From Streptomyces viridiviolaceus (lineage in GTDB: Bacteria; Actinomycetota; Actinomycetes; Streptomycetales; Streptomycetaceae): a DNA stretch of 64,000 nt. Under the pieces are notes generated by a model. That model saw nothing but the letters and a program-made list of their open reading frames with translations, was not told the DNA's origin and did not search any database. Position numbers and translations under genes: made by a program. This document shows positions 41,112 to 49,607 of the stretch, in pieces. The DNA lies in assembly GCF_014650995.1 (NCBI RefSeq), contig NZ_BMWA01000014.1, positions 62,001 through 126,000 of the forward strand, written 5' to 3'. Every line of letters begins with the position of its first letter. Within the stretch, counting starts at the first letter, position 1.

Positions 41112-41390
41112 ATGCCGTCTCACGCGGACGAACGCCAACTGCTCGACGAGTTGCGCGAGCTGCTGGCCGCCACGGTCGAGGACCTGACCGTCGAGGAGGT
41201 CGAACCCGACTCCTCGCTCAAGGACGACCTCGGCGTGGACTCGCTGGCCTTCCTGGAACTGGTCGCCGCGATCGAGGACCGCTGGCAGATCCAGGTCCCG
41301 GAGGAGGAGGCGGCGCAGCTCACGACGGTCCGTCAGATCGCCGCCCACCTCGCCGCAGCCGCCCCTGCCCCCGCCGGTGAAGCGCCGTGA
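41112..41390 (+). CDS. Acyl carrier protein (stand-alone)
   Basis: A 92-residue ACP with the phosphopantetheine Ser44 in 'DDLGVDSLAFLELVAAIEDR'. The acidic helix II is typical of type II systems. It is coupled to the ketosynthase by a GTGA overlap and follows an excellent AAGGAGGAA site. The usual FAS ACP of Streptomyces sits in fabD-fabH-acpP-fabF, so this one belongs to a separate, specialised acyl pathway. Confidence 0.93.
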   Translation: MPSHADERQLLDELRELLAATVEDLTVEEVEPDSSLKDDLGVDSLAFLELVAAIEDRWQIQVPEEEAAQLTTVRQIAAHLAAAAPAPAGEAP

Positions 41391-42670
41391 GCTCGAGCCG
41401 GCGGTCCGGCTCCGCCCGCGCACACGCCGTCGCCGTCACCGGACTGGGGATGACGACGGCGCTCGGCGGCGACGTGCGGACCACGTGGCGGGCCCTGCTG
41501 GCAGGCGGCTGCGGAGTCCGCAGAATCGACTTCGGCGCCCCCGAGGGCCCCGCGCAGGTGTATCTGGCGGCGCCGGCGGCGGTGGACCCCGGCACGGTCC
41601 TGTCGGCCGCGAAGGCCTCGCACTGCGATCGCTCGGCGCAGTTCGCGCTGGTCGCCGCAAGCGAAGCGCTGCGGGACGCCGGCCTGGGGGAGGAGCCTGC
41701 CCGCACCGAGGGCGGCTCCAGGTTTGCCGTGGTGGTGGGAGTGGGACTGGGCGGACTTACCAGCATCCTGGAGCAGAACAGGCGGCTGGAGACCGGGGGC
41801 GTCGGCCGGGTCAGCCCGCGTGCCATTCCGGTCATGCTGCCCAACCACTCCGCCGCCGAAGTGGGCCTGCTGGTCGGTGCGCGAGCCGGGGTCCACGCCC
41901 CGGTCAGCGCCTGCGCCTCCGGTGCCGAGGCCGTCGCCCAGGCCCTCGACATGATCCGTCAGGGGCGTGCCGACGTCGTGGTCGCGGGCGGCACCGAGGC
42001 GGCCCTGCACCCGCTCGCCCTCGCCGGGTTCGCCCGGTTGCGGGCGCTGTCCCGGCACTATGACGACCCCCAGCGGGCGTCCAGGCCGTTCGACGAGGCC
42101 CGGGACGGCTTCGTGATGGGAGAGGGCGCCGGGATCCTGGTGCTCGAAAGCGTGGAGCACGCCGCAGCGCGGGGGGCCCGCGTCCACGGTCGACTGACGG
42201 GCGCGGGCATCACCAACGACAGCCACCACGTGGCGCAGCCCGCCCCGGGCGGAACGGGCTGTGCCGCTGCGGTCAGCGCCGCCCTGCGCGACGCCGGGCT
42301 CCTGCCGGAGGAGATCCAGCACATCAACGCCCACGCCACCTCCACACCCGTCGGGGACCTCACCGAAGCGCAGGCCCTTCACCAGGTGTTCGGTGACGCG
42401 CTGAAGAACGTGGCGGTCAGCGCGCCCAAAGCCGCTCTCGGCCACACACTGGGTGCCGCGGGAGCCATCGAGGCCATCACCACCGTCCTTGCGGTGAAGG
42501 AGAGAACAGCGCCCCCGGTCCGCAGCCTCGACCGCCTCGACCCGGACATCGACCTGAACGTCGTCGGGCCCGGACCCGAACCGCTGCCCTCCGGCCCCTT
42601 GGCGGCCCTCAGCACGAGTGTGGGCTTCGGCGGACACAACGTCGCGCTCGTCCTCACCAGTACGTCATGA
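41387..42670 (+). CDS. Beta-ketoacyl-ACP synthase (FabF/KAS II type)
   Basis: A 427-residue condensing enzyme with the Cys-His-His triad: C176 in 'APVSACASGAEAVAQ', H316 in 'HINAHATSTPVGD' and H353 in 'KAALGHTLGAAGA'. This is the KS-alpha/FabF pattern, not KS-beta (which lacks Cys) or FabH. It elongates an acyl chain on the adjacent ACP with malonyl units. It is coupled on both sides: GTGA with the ACP and ATGA with the acyltransferase. No KS-beta, ketoreductase or cyclase is adjacent, so it is not a standard aromatic polyketide cluster. Confidence 0.92.
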   Translation: MSSSRRSGSARAHAVAVTGLGMTTALGGDVRTTWRALLAGGCGVRRIDFGAPEGPAQVYLAAPAAVDPGTVLSAAKASHCDRSAQFALVAASEALRDAGLGEEPARTEGGSRFAVVVGVGLGGLTSILEQNRRLETGGVGRVSPRAIPVMLPNHSAAEVGLLVGARAGVHAPVSACASGAEAVAQALDMIRQGRADVVVAGGTEAALHPLALAGFARLRALSRHYDDPQRASRPFDEARDGFVMGEGAGILVLESVEHAAARGARVHGRLTGAGITNDSHHVAQPAPGGTGCAAAVSAALRDAGLLPEEIQHINAHATSTPVGDLTEAQALHQVFGDALKNVAVSAPKAALGHTLGAAGAIEAITTVLAVKERTAPPVRSLDRLDPDIDLNVVGPGPEPLPSGPLAALSTSVGFGGHNVALVLTSTS

Positions 42671-43740
42671 CTCCCGACAGGCCCGTCCCCGGCGGAGGCG
42701 GACCCCGCACCGTGCTGATGTGTCCGGGGCAGGGCGCCTACGTCCCCGGGGCACTGCGTCACCTGCGCGACCACCCCGCTGTCCGCGGGGTGCTGCAGAC
42801 CGTGGACGCCCGCATCCCCGGCCCGGTGAGCACCGTCCCACCGGTCAGCCGCCTGCTCACGGAGGACGGCGCGCCCGCCCCCGGTGAACTTTTGTCCGCC
42901 AGCCCTCTCGCCTTCGACCTCGCCACCTACTCCTGTGTCGTCGCCTCCGCCACCGTGCTGCTCACCCTCACGCACACACCCGTCGACGCCGTCCTCGGGC
43001 ACAGCATGGGCGACCTCGCCGCTCTCACCGTCGCCGGCGTCATCACCGTGCACCAGGGGGCCGCTCTCCTGGGCGTCCGTGACCGGCTGCTGCGCGAGGC
43101 CGCGCTGCCCCCGGCCGGTCTGCTGGCCGTCGACATGACCGACGACCAAGCGGCAGGGCTGATCCGTACCTGCGGCACACCGCAGGTACGGATCGCAGCC
43201 CGCAACGCTCCCACGCAGACCGTCCTCGCGGGCCCTGACGACGACCTGGCACTCGTCCGGCACGGCGCTCATGCCCGCGGACACCGCGCCACCCCCCTGA
43301 CCAGCCGCACCGCCTACCACCACCCACTGCTCACCGACGTCCAACGAGCCTTCCGCAGCCTGCTGCGAGCGCAGCCGGTCAAGCCGCCCGCCCTGGCCGT
43401 GTACACCGCCGCCGGCCGGCGCGCGCACACCCCGGCCCAACTGCGCACAGCCGCGGTCTGCCATCTCGCCGAACCCATGGACTTCCGCCAGGCCCTGCAC
43501 GCGATGCACGGGGCCGGCTTCACCACCTACATCGACAGCGGCCCGCGCGCCGTGCTGAGCGCACTGGCCAAGGCCAACCTGCCCGCCTGCGCCGCCGCCG
43601 CTCCTCAGCGCACACCGGCCGACGTCCGGCGGATACGCGACCGGCTCACGGTCGCGCTGCGCGCCGCCGCCGCGGTAATGCCCGGGCAGCGTTCCGCCCC
43701 CGCGCCACGCAGCCCGGCCGGCGCAGACGGCGGCAACTGA
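42667..43740 (+). CDS. Malonyl-CoA:ACP acyltransferase-like protein
   Basis: A 357-residue FabD/AT-fold protein. Nucleophile Ser113 lies in 'LGHSMGDLAALTVAGVITVH' (GHSxG) and the oxyanion loop is 'MCPGQGAYVPG'. The region that carries the catalytic His in FabD is changed to 'SRTAYHHPLLTDVQRAF', which still supplies His. It would load malonyl or another extender onto the ACP encoded two genes upstream. The C-terminal ~30 residues are a Pro/Ala tail. It is the last gene of the three-gene operon. Confidence 0.88.
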   Translation: MTPDRPVPGGGGPRTVLMCPGQGAYVPGALRHLRDHPAVRGVLQTVDARIPGPVSTVPPVSRLLTEDGAPAPGELLSASPLAFDLATYSCVVASATVLLTLTHTPVDAVLGHSMGDLAALTVAGVITVHQGAALLGVRDRLLREAALPPAGLLAVDMTDDQAAGLIRTCGTPQVRIAARNAPTQTVLAGPDDDLALVRHGAHARGHRATPLTSRTAYHHPLLTDVQRAFRSLLRAQPVKPPALAVYTAAGRRAHTPAQLRTAAVCHLAEPMDFRQALHAMHGAGFTTYIDSGPRAVLSALAKANLPACAAAAPQRTPADVRRIRDRLTVALRAAAAVMPGQRSAPAPRSPAGADGGN

Positions 43741-44018
43741 GCGGTACGACAGCGCGCATCGGGCGACCCCGACCGATCGGCAGCGTCCCGGTGCCACCGC
43801 CGGCCGTCGCACCGTCGCCCGCCCGTGTGCGGCCGGCTGCGGCGCGTCCGGTCATGACCGCCGCGACCACGTCCTGCGCGGCAACCAGGACGCGGCGCCA
43901 CCGTGCACGGCCGTGTGAGCGCATACGGGAGGAACGCGCCTTGCGGGAGCGGGCGGACGGCGAGCCGGTCGCGGAAAACCTGTTGCGGGCGCCCGCCTGC
44001 GCCCCGGACCCTGCCGTC

Positions 44019-44948
44019 ATGTCCCCTGCCTTCCTGCGCCCGGCCACCCTCGACGACGCTCCCGCCGTCACGGCACTCCTCAACGAGATCGACCGGATCG
44101 AGATCGGCCGCCCCGAGACCGACCAGCACACCGTCGAAGCCGACCTGAAGCATCCGGAGACCGACCTGCGGCGCGACTCCTGGGTGGCCGTCGACGAGGA
44201 CCGGCTGGTGGCGTACGGGCTGTTGTGGGACGAGTCCGGCGGGGAGCGCGTCGACATCGACCACTACGTGCTGCCCGACCACCAGCAGACCGGGCTGCGC
44301 CTCCTCGCCGCGATGGAGACCCGTGCCCTGGCCAAGGCACGGGACAACGGCGCCGAACGGGCCGTCGTCCACCTGCACCTCAACGTCCGGCCCACGACCG
44401 ACACCGCCCTCCTCGCCGCGCGGGGCTGGAGCACCGTCCGGCGCCACCACGTGCTGCACCGGCCCCTGGACCCGGCGAAGGACCTCCCGCCCGAGCCCCC
44501 GGCGGGCGTGCGGGTGCGGGCCTGCGCCACCGAGGCGGACCGCGTCCGCGTGCACGAGCTGTACCAGGCGACGTTCGCCGACCACTTCGACTTCCAGCCG
44601 CGTGACTACCGCCGGTGGCTGAGCGACGTCGACGCCGAAGGGCTGGACTGGTCCCTGGTGTGGATCGCCGGGACCGACGACCTGGGGGACGCCGGGTTCC
44701 TGCTGGCCCGGAACGACCGCGAGGCCATGGGCTGGATACGCAGCGTCGGCGTCCTGCGCGAGGCCCGCGGCCGCGGCCTGGGCGGCTTCCTGCTCCGGCA
44801 CGCCTTCGCGGGCTTCGCCGCACGTGGGCGGGACACGGTGGGCCTCGGCGTCGACACGGCCAACGCGACCGGTGCTCCCCGGTTGTACGGGCGCCACGGC
44901 ATGACGGTCCACTACGCCGTCGACACCTGGGAGGCCGTGATCGCCTGA
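44019..44948 (+). CDS. Tandem GNAT acetyltransferase
   Basis: A 309-residue protein with two GNAT folds, as in the MshD-like group. The N-terminal half (1-150) keeps the fold but has a poor CoA loop; the C-terminal half has a good one: 'SVGVLREARGRGLGGFLLRH' followed by 'GVDTANATGAPRLYGRHGMT'. Such doubles usually have one catalytic and one substrate-binding or vestigial half. The ATG at 44019 is chosen over the long upstream frame, which is Arg-rich and unlike the family. No operon partner. Confidence 0.8.
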   Translation: MSPAFLRPATLDDAPAVTALLNEIDRIEIGRPETDQHTVEADLKHPETDLRRDSWVAVDEDRLVAYGLLWDESGGERVDIDHYVLPDHQQTGLRLLAAMETRALAKARDNGAERAVVHLHLNVRPTTDTALLAARGWSTVRRHHVLHRPLDPAKDLPPEPPAGVRVRACATEADRVRVHELYQATFADHFDFQPRDYRRWLSDVDAEGLDWSLVWIAGTDDLGDAGFLLARNDREAMGWIRSVGVLREARGRGLGGFLLRHAFAGFAARGRDTVGLGVDTANATGAPRLYGRHGMTVHYAVDTWEAVIA

Positions 44949-45025
44949 CGCCCTCCCGCTCGACGACGGGCCGAAGCCGCGTCCGAAGTGCTGCGCCACG
45001 GCGCGTGCTTCCCCTGCCGCGTCGC

Positions 45026-45328
45026 CTACGGCCACCACGTGCTGTCACTGCTCGGCGCGGGGAGTGTGACGGCCGGAGACGCCGCCGACGACCTCCGTGC
45101 CCCGTCCCCGGTACCGGCGGCGACCAGGTGGGCGGACAGTGCGGCGTACAACGCCCGGGGCTGGAGGTCGGAGACCAGGGTGTCCACGCGCCCGGTGCCG
45201 ACGTCGGAGGTCCCGGTCCGCTGCTTGCTGCGGAACTGTTCGGTGGCGGCGGCACCGGACGCAGCCGCGGTGGCCTGCTCGAAGGTGGTGGTTTCGGTCA
45301 TGGTCGTCCCGTCGTCCACGATCTTCAT
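45026..45328 (-). CDS. Small hypothetical protein coupled to a broken LysR gene
   Basis: A 100-residue Thr/Ala/Ser-rich peptide starting MKIVDDGTTMTETTTFE. Its ATG overlaps the stop of the LysR remnant (ATGA). It has no signal, helix bundle or recognisable domain. It may be a passenger of the decayed locus. Confidence 0.35.
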   Translation of the reverse strand: MKIVDDGTTMTETTTFEQATAAASGAAATEQFRSKQRTGTSDVGTGRVDTLVSDLQPRALYAALSAHLVAAGTGDGARRSSAASPAVTLPAPSSDSTWWP

Positions 45329-45795
45329 GCCACTCCTTCAAGTCCTTCGGGAAACACGTCGTTCCGCTCCAGCACCCGCAGCACGTTCCGCAGCAGCGGT
45401 GACTCGTCGTCCGCGCGCCAGGCCAGGACCAGCGGCACGGTGAGCGGCGATGCCGAGGCCGGGCGGCCACCAGGGCCAGGGCGGCCGAGGTCTCGGTGAC
45501 CTCGTACGCGCAGTGCGGGTGGAAACCCGACGCGAGACAGCTGCGGACGACGGCGTCGTTGACCACGGAGCCGAGCGGGGCGCCGTACATGATGAAGTCC
45601 TCGTGCCGCAGCTGCTCGACCCGGACGGTGTCCGCCCCGGCGAGCCAGTGCTCCTCCGGCGCGGCGACGATCAGCGGCTCGTCGGCGAGCAGGCGGGGGG
45701 CGATGTCCTCCCGGCGGATCGGCGGGCGCAGAACCCCCACGTCCAGGCGCCGCTCGAGCAGCGCGGACTCCTGGGCGGGCGTGAGCATCTCGGTG
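45325..45795 (-). pseudogene. LysR-type regulator, effector-domain remnant
   Basis: The minus strand encodes the effector domain of a LysR regulator from 'EMLTPAQESALLERRLDVGV' through 'APEEHWLAGADTVRVEQLRH' to 'YEVTETSAALALVAA', then jumps frame at about 45455 to 'SPLTVPLVLAWRADDESPLL' and the normal C-terminus. The HTH and linker are missing, cut off where the LuxR fragment begins at about 45796. There is also a small internal deletion at the frame change. Confidence 0.7.
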
Positions 45796-45797
45796 TT

Positions 45798-46187
45798 CCC
45801 TACGACCGGGCACGGGTCAATTCCGCCTACGGCCAGACCCTGCGCAGGGCCGGTGAACGGCGTGAGGCCGACACCGTCCTGAAGAACGCCCGCGACGCCT
45901 ACGCGACCCTGGGCGTCGGCACCTACGTGGAGCGCTGCGACCGGGAGCTGCAGGCCGGCGGACTGCAGCTCAGCCGCGCCGCTCCCGGCATGGCCCGGCT
46001 CACGCCGCAGGAGCAGGCTGTGGCCCGACTGGTCGCCGCCGGGGCGACCAATCAGCAGGCGGCGCTGGAGCTGTTCATCTCGGTCAAGACGGTGCAGTAC
46101 CACCTGACGCACGTCTATGCCAAGCTCGGGATCCGCTCCCGCAGCGAACTCGCCGCGACCTTCAGGGAGGCGTCGCCGGCCGGCTGA
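45798..46187 (+). pseudogene. LuxR/LAL-type regulator, C-terminal fragment
   Basis: Homology starts at 'PYDRARVNSAYGQTLRRAGE', the end of a TPR-like LAL domain, and runs through a complete LuxR HTH: 'RLTPQEQAVARLVAAGATNQ' and 'LFISVKTVQYHLTHVYAKLG'. Roughly 800 residues of N-terminal ATPase and TPR region are absent. Its 5' end abuts the LysR remnant of the opposite strand, and its 3' end overlaps the tail of the Gfo/Idh gene by 26 bases. The DNA-binding domain itself is intact, so a short product could still bind DNA if expressed. Confidence 0.7.
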
Positions 46188-47370
46188 CCCGGACCTGACC
46201 GCGTTCGAAGTACTCCGCCAGGTCCGCGTCCAGCGGAGGTACGCGGCGGGGCGTGCCGCCGTCGCGGAGGGACGCCGTGGCCCGGACGCCCGCCGCGACC
46301 GCCATGCGGGCCGCGACCGGAGAGGTGTCCGTGCGGCCGCCCTCCCGGACGAACCGCAGGAACTCGTCCACCAGGAGCGGATCGGCTCCGCCATGGCCCG
46401 CCTCGTCCTCGGCGGCCGGGATGCCGTGCACCTCGTCCGCTTCCGGACGGTAGCCGGAGCGGCGGGCGTTCCAGACCTTGACGCATCCGCCGGGTCCGTC
46501 ACCGAAGTTCTCCAGCCGGCCCGCGTCGCCGATCACGGTGTAGTTGCGCCAGTAGTCGGGCGTGAAGTGGCACTGCTGGTAGGCGGCCAGCACCCCGTTG
46601 TCCAGGCGCATGTTGAGGAGCGAGACGTCCTCCACGTCGATGACGGGGTTGAGCGACCGCTGGGTGTGCGGCGGCCAGTGGCCGTCCTTGGTGTACCAGT
46701 CGTCTGCCTTCGGCTCACCGGGCTCGCGGCGGTGCGGATTGTCGCCGTACACCATCAGGTCGCCCAGTGCCTGTACGTCCCGCGCGTACCCGCCGGCCAG
46801 CCAGTGCAGGACGTCGATGTCATGGGCGGCCTTCTGCAGCAACAGCCCTGTGGTGTACCGCCGTTCGGCGTGCCAGTCCTTGAAGTACCAGTCGCCGCCG
46901 TAGCCGACGAAGTGCCGGATCCAGACGGTCTTGACCTCGCCGACCGCACCGCGCCGCACGAGGTCGCGCATCAGCCGGACGACCGGCATGTGACGCATGT
47001 TGTGACCGATGTAGAGCCGGGTACCGGTCTCGTACGCCGTGCGCAGGATGGTGTCGCAGCGCTCGACGCTGATGTCGAGCGGCTTCTCGACGAAGACGGG
47101 TTTGCCCGCGCGGAGCGCTTCACAGGCCAGGTCGGCGTGGGTGTGGTCAGGGGTGAGGATCAGCACCGCGTCGATGCCGGTGTGCGCGAGCACCTCGCGG
47201 TGGTCGGCGGTCAGCAGCGCTTCGGGGAAGGCCACGGCCGCCTCCGCACGGGCGCGCGGATCCGGCTCCGCCAGTGCGGTGACGCGGGCGCCGGAGCCGG
47301 GCCGGTGGGCGGTGCGGGCCAGCGAGCCGCGCAGTCCGTATCCGAGGACGCCCAGACGGAGGTCGGTCAT
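46162..47370 (-). CDS. Gfo/Idh/MocA family sugar oxidoreductase
   Basis: A 402-residue NAD(P)-dependent dehydrogenase. Rossmann start 'LRLGVLGYGLRGSLARTAHR', the invariant 'AGKPVFVEKPLDIS' (E-K-P, with catalytic Lys) and 'HDIDVLHWLAGG' in the substrate domain. The family oxidises or epimerises sugars and sugar acids. It starts 26 bases after the beta-helix gene and is the last gene of the six-gene import operon, so it probably handles a released monosaccharide inside the cell. Confidence 0.9.
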   Translation of the reverse strand: MTDLRLGVLGYGLRGSLARTAHRPGSGARVTALAEPDPRARAEAAVAFPEALLTADHREVLAHTGIDAVLILTPDHTHADLACEALRAGKPVFVEKPLDISVERCDTILRTAYETGTRLYIGHNMRHMPVVRLMRDLVRRGAVGEVKTVWIRHFVGYGGDWYFKDWHAERRYTTGLLLQKAAHDIDVLHWLAGGYARDVQALGDLMVYGDNPHRREPGEPKADDWYTKDGHWPPHTQRSLNPVIDVEDVSLLNMRLDNGVLAAYQQCHFTPDYWRNYTVIGDAGRLENFGDGPGGCVKVWNARRSGYRPEADEVHGIPAAEDEAGHGGADPLLVDEFLRFVREGGRTDTSPVAARMAVAAGVRATASLRDGGTPRRVPPLDADLAEYFERGQVRVSRPATPP

Positions 47371-47396
47371 GGGTCTTCCTTCGCTCGGTGGGTTGG

Positions 47397-49607
47397 TCAG
47401 GGGTGGACGAGTACGTGGGAAAGGGCCACGCGTCCACTTCCGGACACCGCGATCTTCACGGTGCGGGTGCTGCTGTCCAGGTCCACAACCGTCGGGCGCA
47501 GTGACTTTCCGCTGACGTGGATCGTCTCGTCGTCCGTGATGACGTCGAAGTCGGCGGTCGTCATCGAGGAGTTGTTCCAGATCTCGATCCGGCGGACCCG
47601 GTGGGTGGCGCCGAGATCGACCTGCCACCAGGCACCGGGCTCGGACAGGGTGCGGGTGTCGGTGGTGGTGTCGCCGTCCAGGGCCAGTTCCGCGGTGCCG
47701 GTTCCGTCGGTCGAGGACTGGGTGGCCGTGCCCGTGCGGGCCAGGTCGGTGCGCAGCCGCTCGACCGGGCCGCCGTGGGCGCCGGCCCTGGCGGCGACGG
47801 CGAGCGCCGCGGCGGGCAGCCGGTCCAGGCCGGTGAGGTTGTCCGTCATGACCGAGCCCCGGCCGGAGAGGGCCGGCGCCGCGGTGTCGGTCCAGTTGGA
47901 CCGGGCCGTGTTCTCGATGCCGTAGTCGGCCCAGTTCGACACCCATTTGTAGCCGATGCGGGTGATGACGTTCCGCTCGACGAGGATGTGCGAGGACTGC
48001 TCGTCGAGGTAGACGCCGTTGCCGTCGCGCTCGGTGTTGCCGAACGCGGAGCGGTTGACGTAGTTCTCCGACACGATGGTTCCCGGCTGTGCCCCCTGCG
48101 TGTAGATCGCGCCGCCGTCGTGCTGCTCGTGGGCGACCTCCATGACGTCGGTGATCCGATTGGCGGTGATCTTGTTGTCACGCATGACGGAGGTCTGCGC
48201 CTCGGGCTGGTTCCAGCCCCAGCCGATGGAGATCCCGGAGTACGGGAGCCGGCTGAGGGTGTTGTGCTCGACGGCGAGTTCCGCCTCGTAGCCCGCCCAG
48301 ATGCCCACGGAGTCGGTGTACTCGACGCCGATGCGGCTGATGGTGTTGTACGCGACCGTGTTCCGCTCGCCGGCGAGTGCCTCCCCGGGCAGTGGCTCGG
48401 TGTCTCCGACGTAGATCGCGCCCGACGACAGGTCGCTGAAGGCCGACCGGGTCACGGAGCTGTCCTTGGTGCCGGCTTCCAGGATCGCCCCTGCGCCGCC
48501 GAGTCGTCCGAAACTCGCCCGGTCGATACGGACGCGCTGTCCGCCGCGTACGGTGACGGCGGCCGTCGGTTTCGTGTAATGGCGACCCGCGTGGTCGACG
48601 GGGCCGGTGGTGCCGGTCAGGGTGAGACCGGCCTGGGTGCCCGCGTAGCCCTCGTCGGTGTCGGGCTGACGGTAGGCGGCGTGGGCGAAGCCGATTCCGC
48701 TGACGGTGATGTCGTGGGCGCGGTCGAGGACGAGGAGCTGTTCCGTGTGCGGGGTGACGGCCCTGGCGCTCCGCATGTCCTCGCCCTCGCGCGGCAGGTA
48801 GGTCACGGTGCGCTCGTGGGAGTTCCAGGCGAACTCGCCCGGTTCGTCGAGCAGTTCCCGCGCGTTCTCGAAGAAGGCGACCCCGCTGTAGCGGGTGGAG
48901 TCGACGGTCGTGGAGTCCCAGGCGGGACCGGTACGGCCGGTGCCGCTGGAGGAGTTGGTCCAGCAGGGCCGGGCGAAGGTCAGGAGGTCGCCGCTGACGC
49001 CGGCGATCCGGCAGTGGTAGTTGCGCCAGCGGATCCGGATGACGGCCTCGGCGTCCGTGGGGCGCTGCCACTCGGCGATGCCGGTGGCGTTCGCCCCGGT
49101 CATGCCGGTTCCGGTGGCGTCGCAGACAGTGGGGGCGCAGGACTCTCCGCGGGCGCGGACGGCGCGCTGTCCGTCGACGAAGAGCTGGCGCGGTGTGACA
49201 CCGGCCGGAACGTCGGCGGTCCAGGTTCCGTCGCTGTTCTCCGTCCAGCCGGTGACGGCCCGGCCGCCGGACAGGACGGGACGGGCGCCGGGAGCCGCCG
49301 CCCAGGTGACCGTGCGGCCCTGCGCACCGGAGTCGGCGGCGCCCAGCCGGAGCGGTCGGGTGAGCTCGTACGTACCGTCCTCGAGAAGTACGCGGACATC
49401 GCGGCCGGTCTCGGCGCGGGCCGTGTCCCGGGCGCCTTTCAGGGTGCAGGGCCGGGAGACGGTGCAGGAGGAGCCCCCGCCGTCCGGGGACGCGTACAGG
49501 GTGCGGGGCTGTGGGGCGGCCTGGGCCGCGGGCGCGGTGAGCAGGGCGGCGAGGGCCGCCGCGCAGGCGGCGGCGGTCAGCCGCAGGGCTTTCGTCGCGT
49601 GGTTCAC
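47397..49607 (-). CDS. Secreted right-handed beta-helix CAZyme-like protein with C-terminal F5/8-type module
   Basis: A 736-residue exported protein (signal to about residue 30). Residues 35-560 are a parallel beta-helix of the pectate-lyase-like superfamily, starting 'YASPDGGGSSCTVSRPCTLK' and including strand repeats such as 'NTVAYNTISRIGVEYTDSVG' and 'VMRDNKITANRITDVMEVAH'. The last ~120 residues resemble a discoidin/F5/8 carbohydrate-binding module ('ELALDGDTTTDTRTLSEPGA', 'WWQVDLGATHRVRRIEIWNN'). GH141, GH110 or PL-type activity is possible; the catalytic residues are not clear to me. It is translationally coupled to the M1 peptidase gene (ATGA). Confidence 0.85.
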   Translation of the reverse strand: MNHATKALRLTAAACAAALAALLTAPAAQAAPQPRTLYASPDGGGSSCTVSRPCTLKGARDTARAETGRDVRVLLEDGTYELTRPLRLGAADSGAQGRTVTWAAAPGARPVLSGGRAVTGWTENSDGTWTADVPAGVTPRQLFVDGQRAVRARGESCAPTVCDATGTGMTGANATGIAEWQRPTDAEAVIRIRWRNYHCRIAGVSGDLLTFARPCWTNSSSGTGRTGPAWDSTTVDSTRYSGVAFFENARELLDEPGEFAWNSHERTVTYLPREGEDMRSARAVTPHTEQLLVLDRAHDITVSGIGFAHAAYRQPDTDEGYAGTQAGLTLTGTTGPVDHAGRHYTKPTAAVTVRGGQRVRIDRASFGRLGGAGAILEAGTKDSSVTRSAFSDLSSGAIYVGDTEPLPGEALAGERNTVAYNTISRIGVEYTDSVGIWAGYEAELAVEHNTLSRLPYSGISIGWGWNQPEAQTSVMRDNKITANRITDVMEVAHEQHDGGAIYTQGAQPGTIVSENYVNRSAFGNTERDGNGVYLDEQSSHILVERNVITRIGYKWVSNWADYGIENTARSNWTDTAAPALSGRGSVMTDNLTGLDRLPAAALAVAARAGAHGGPVERLRTDLARTGTATQSSTDGTGTAELALDGDTTTDTRTLSEPGAWWQVDLGATHRVRRIEIWNNSSMTTADFDVITDDETIHVSGKSLRPTVVDLDSSTRTVKIAVSGSGRVALSHVLVHP

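Noticed and set aside
45045..46502. 485-codon minus frame as a single regulator
   Set aside because: It strings together a shadow of the Gfo/Idh and LuxR regions with the LysR effector remnant. No HTH belongs to it and the frame shifts inside the LysR part.
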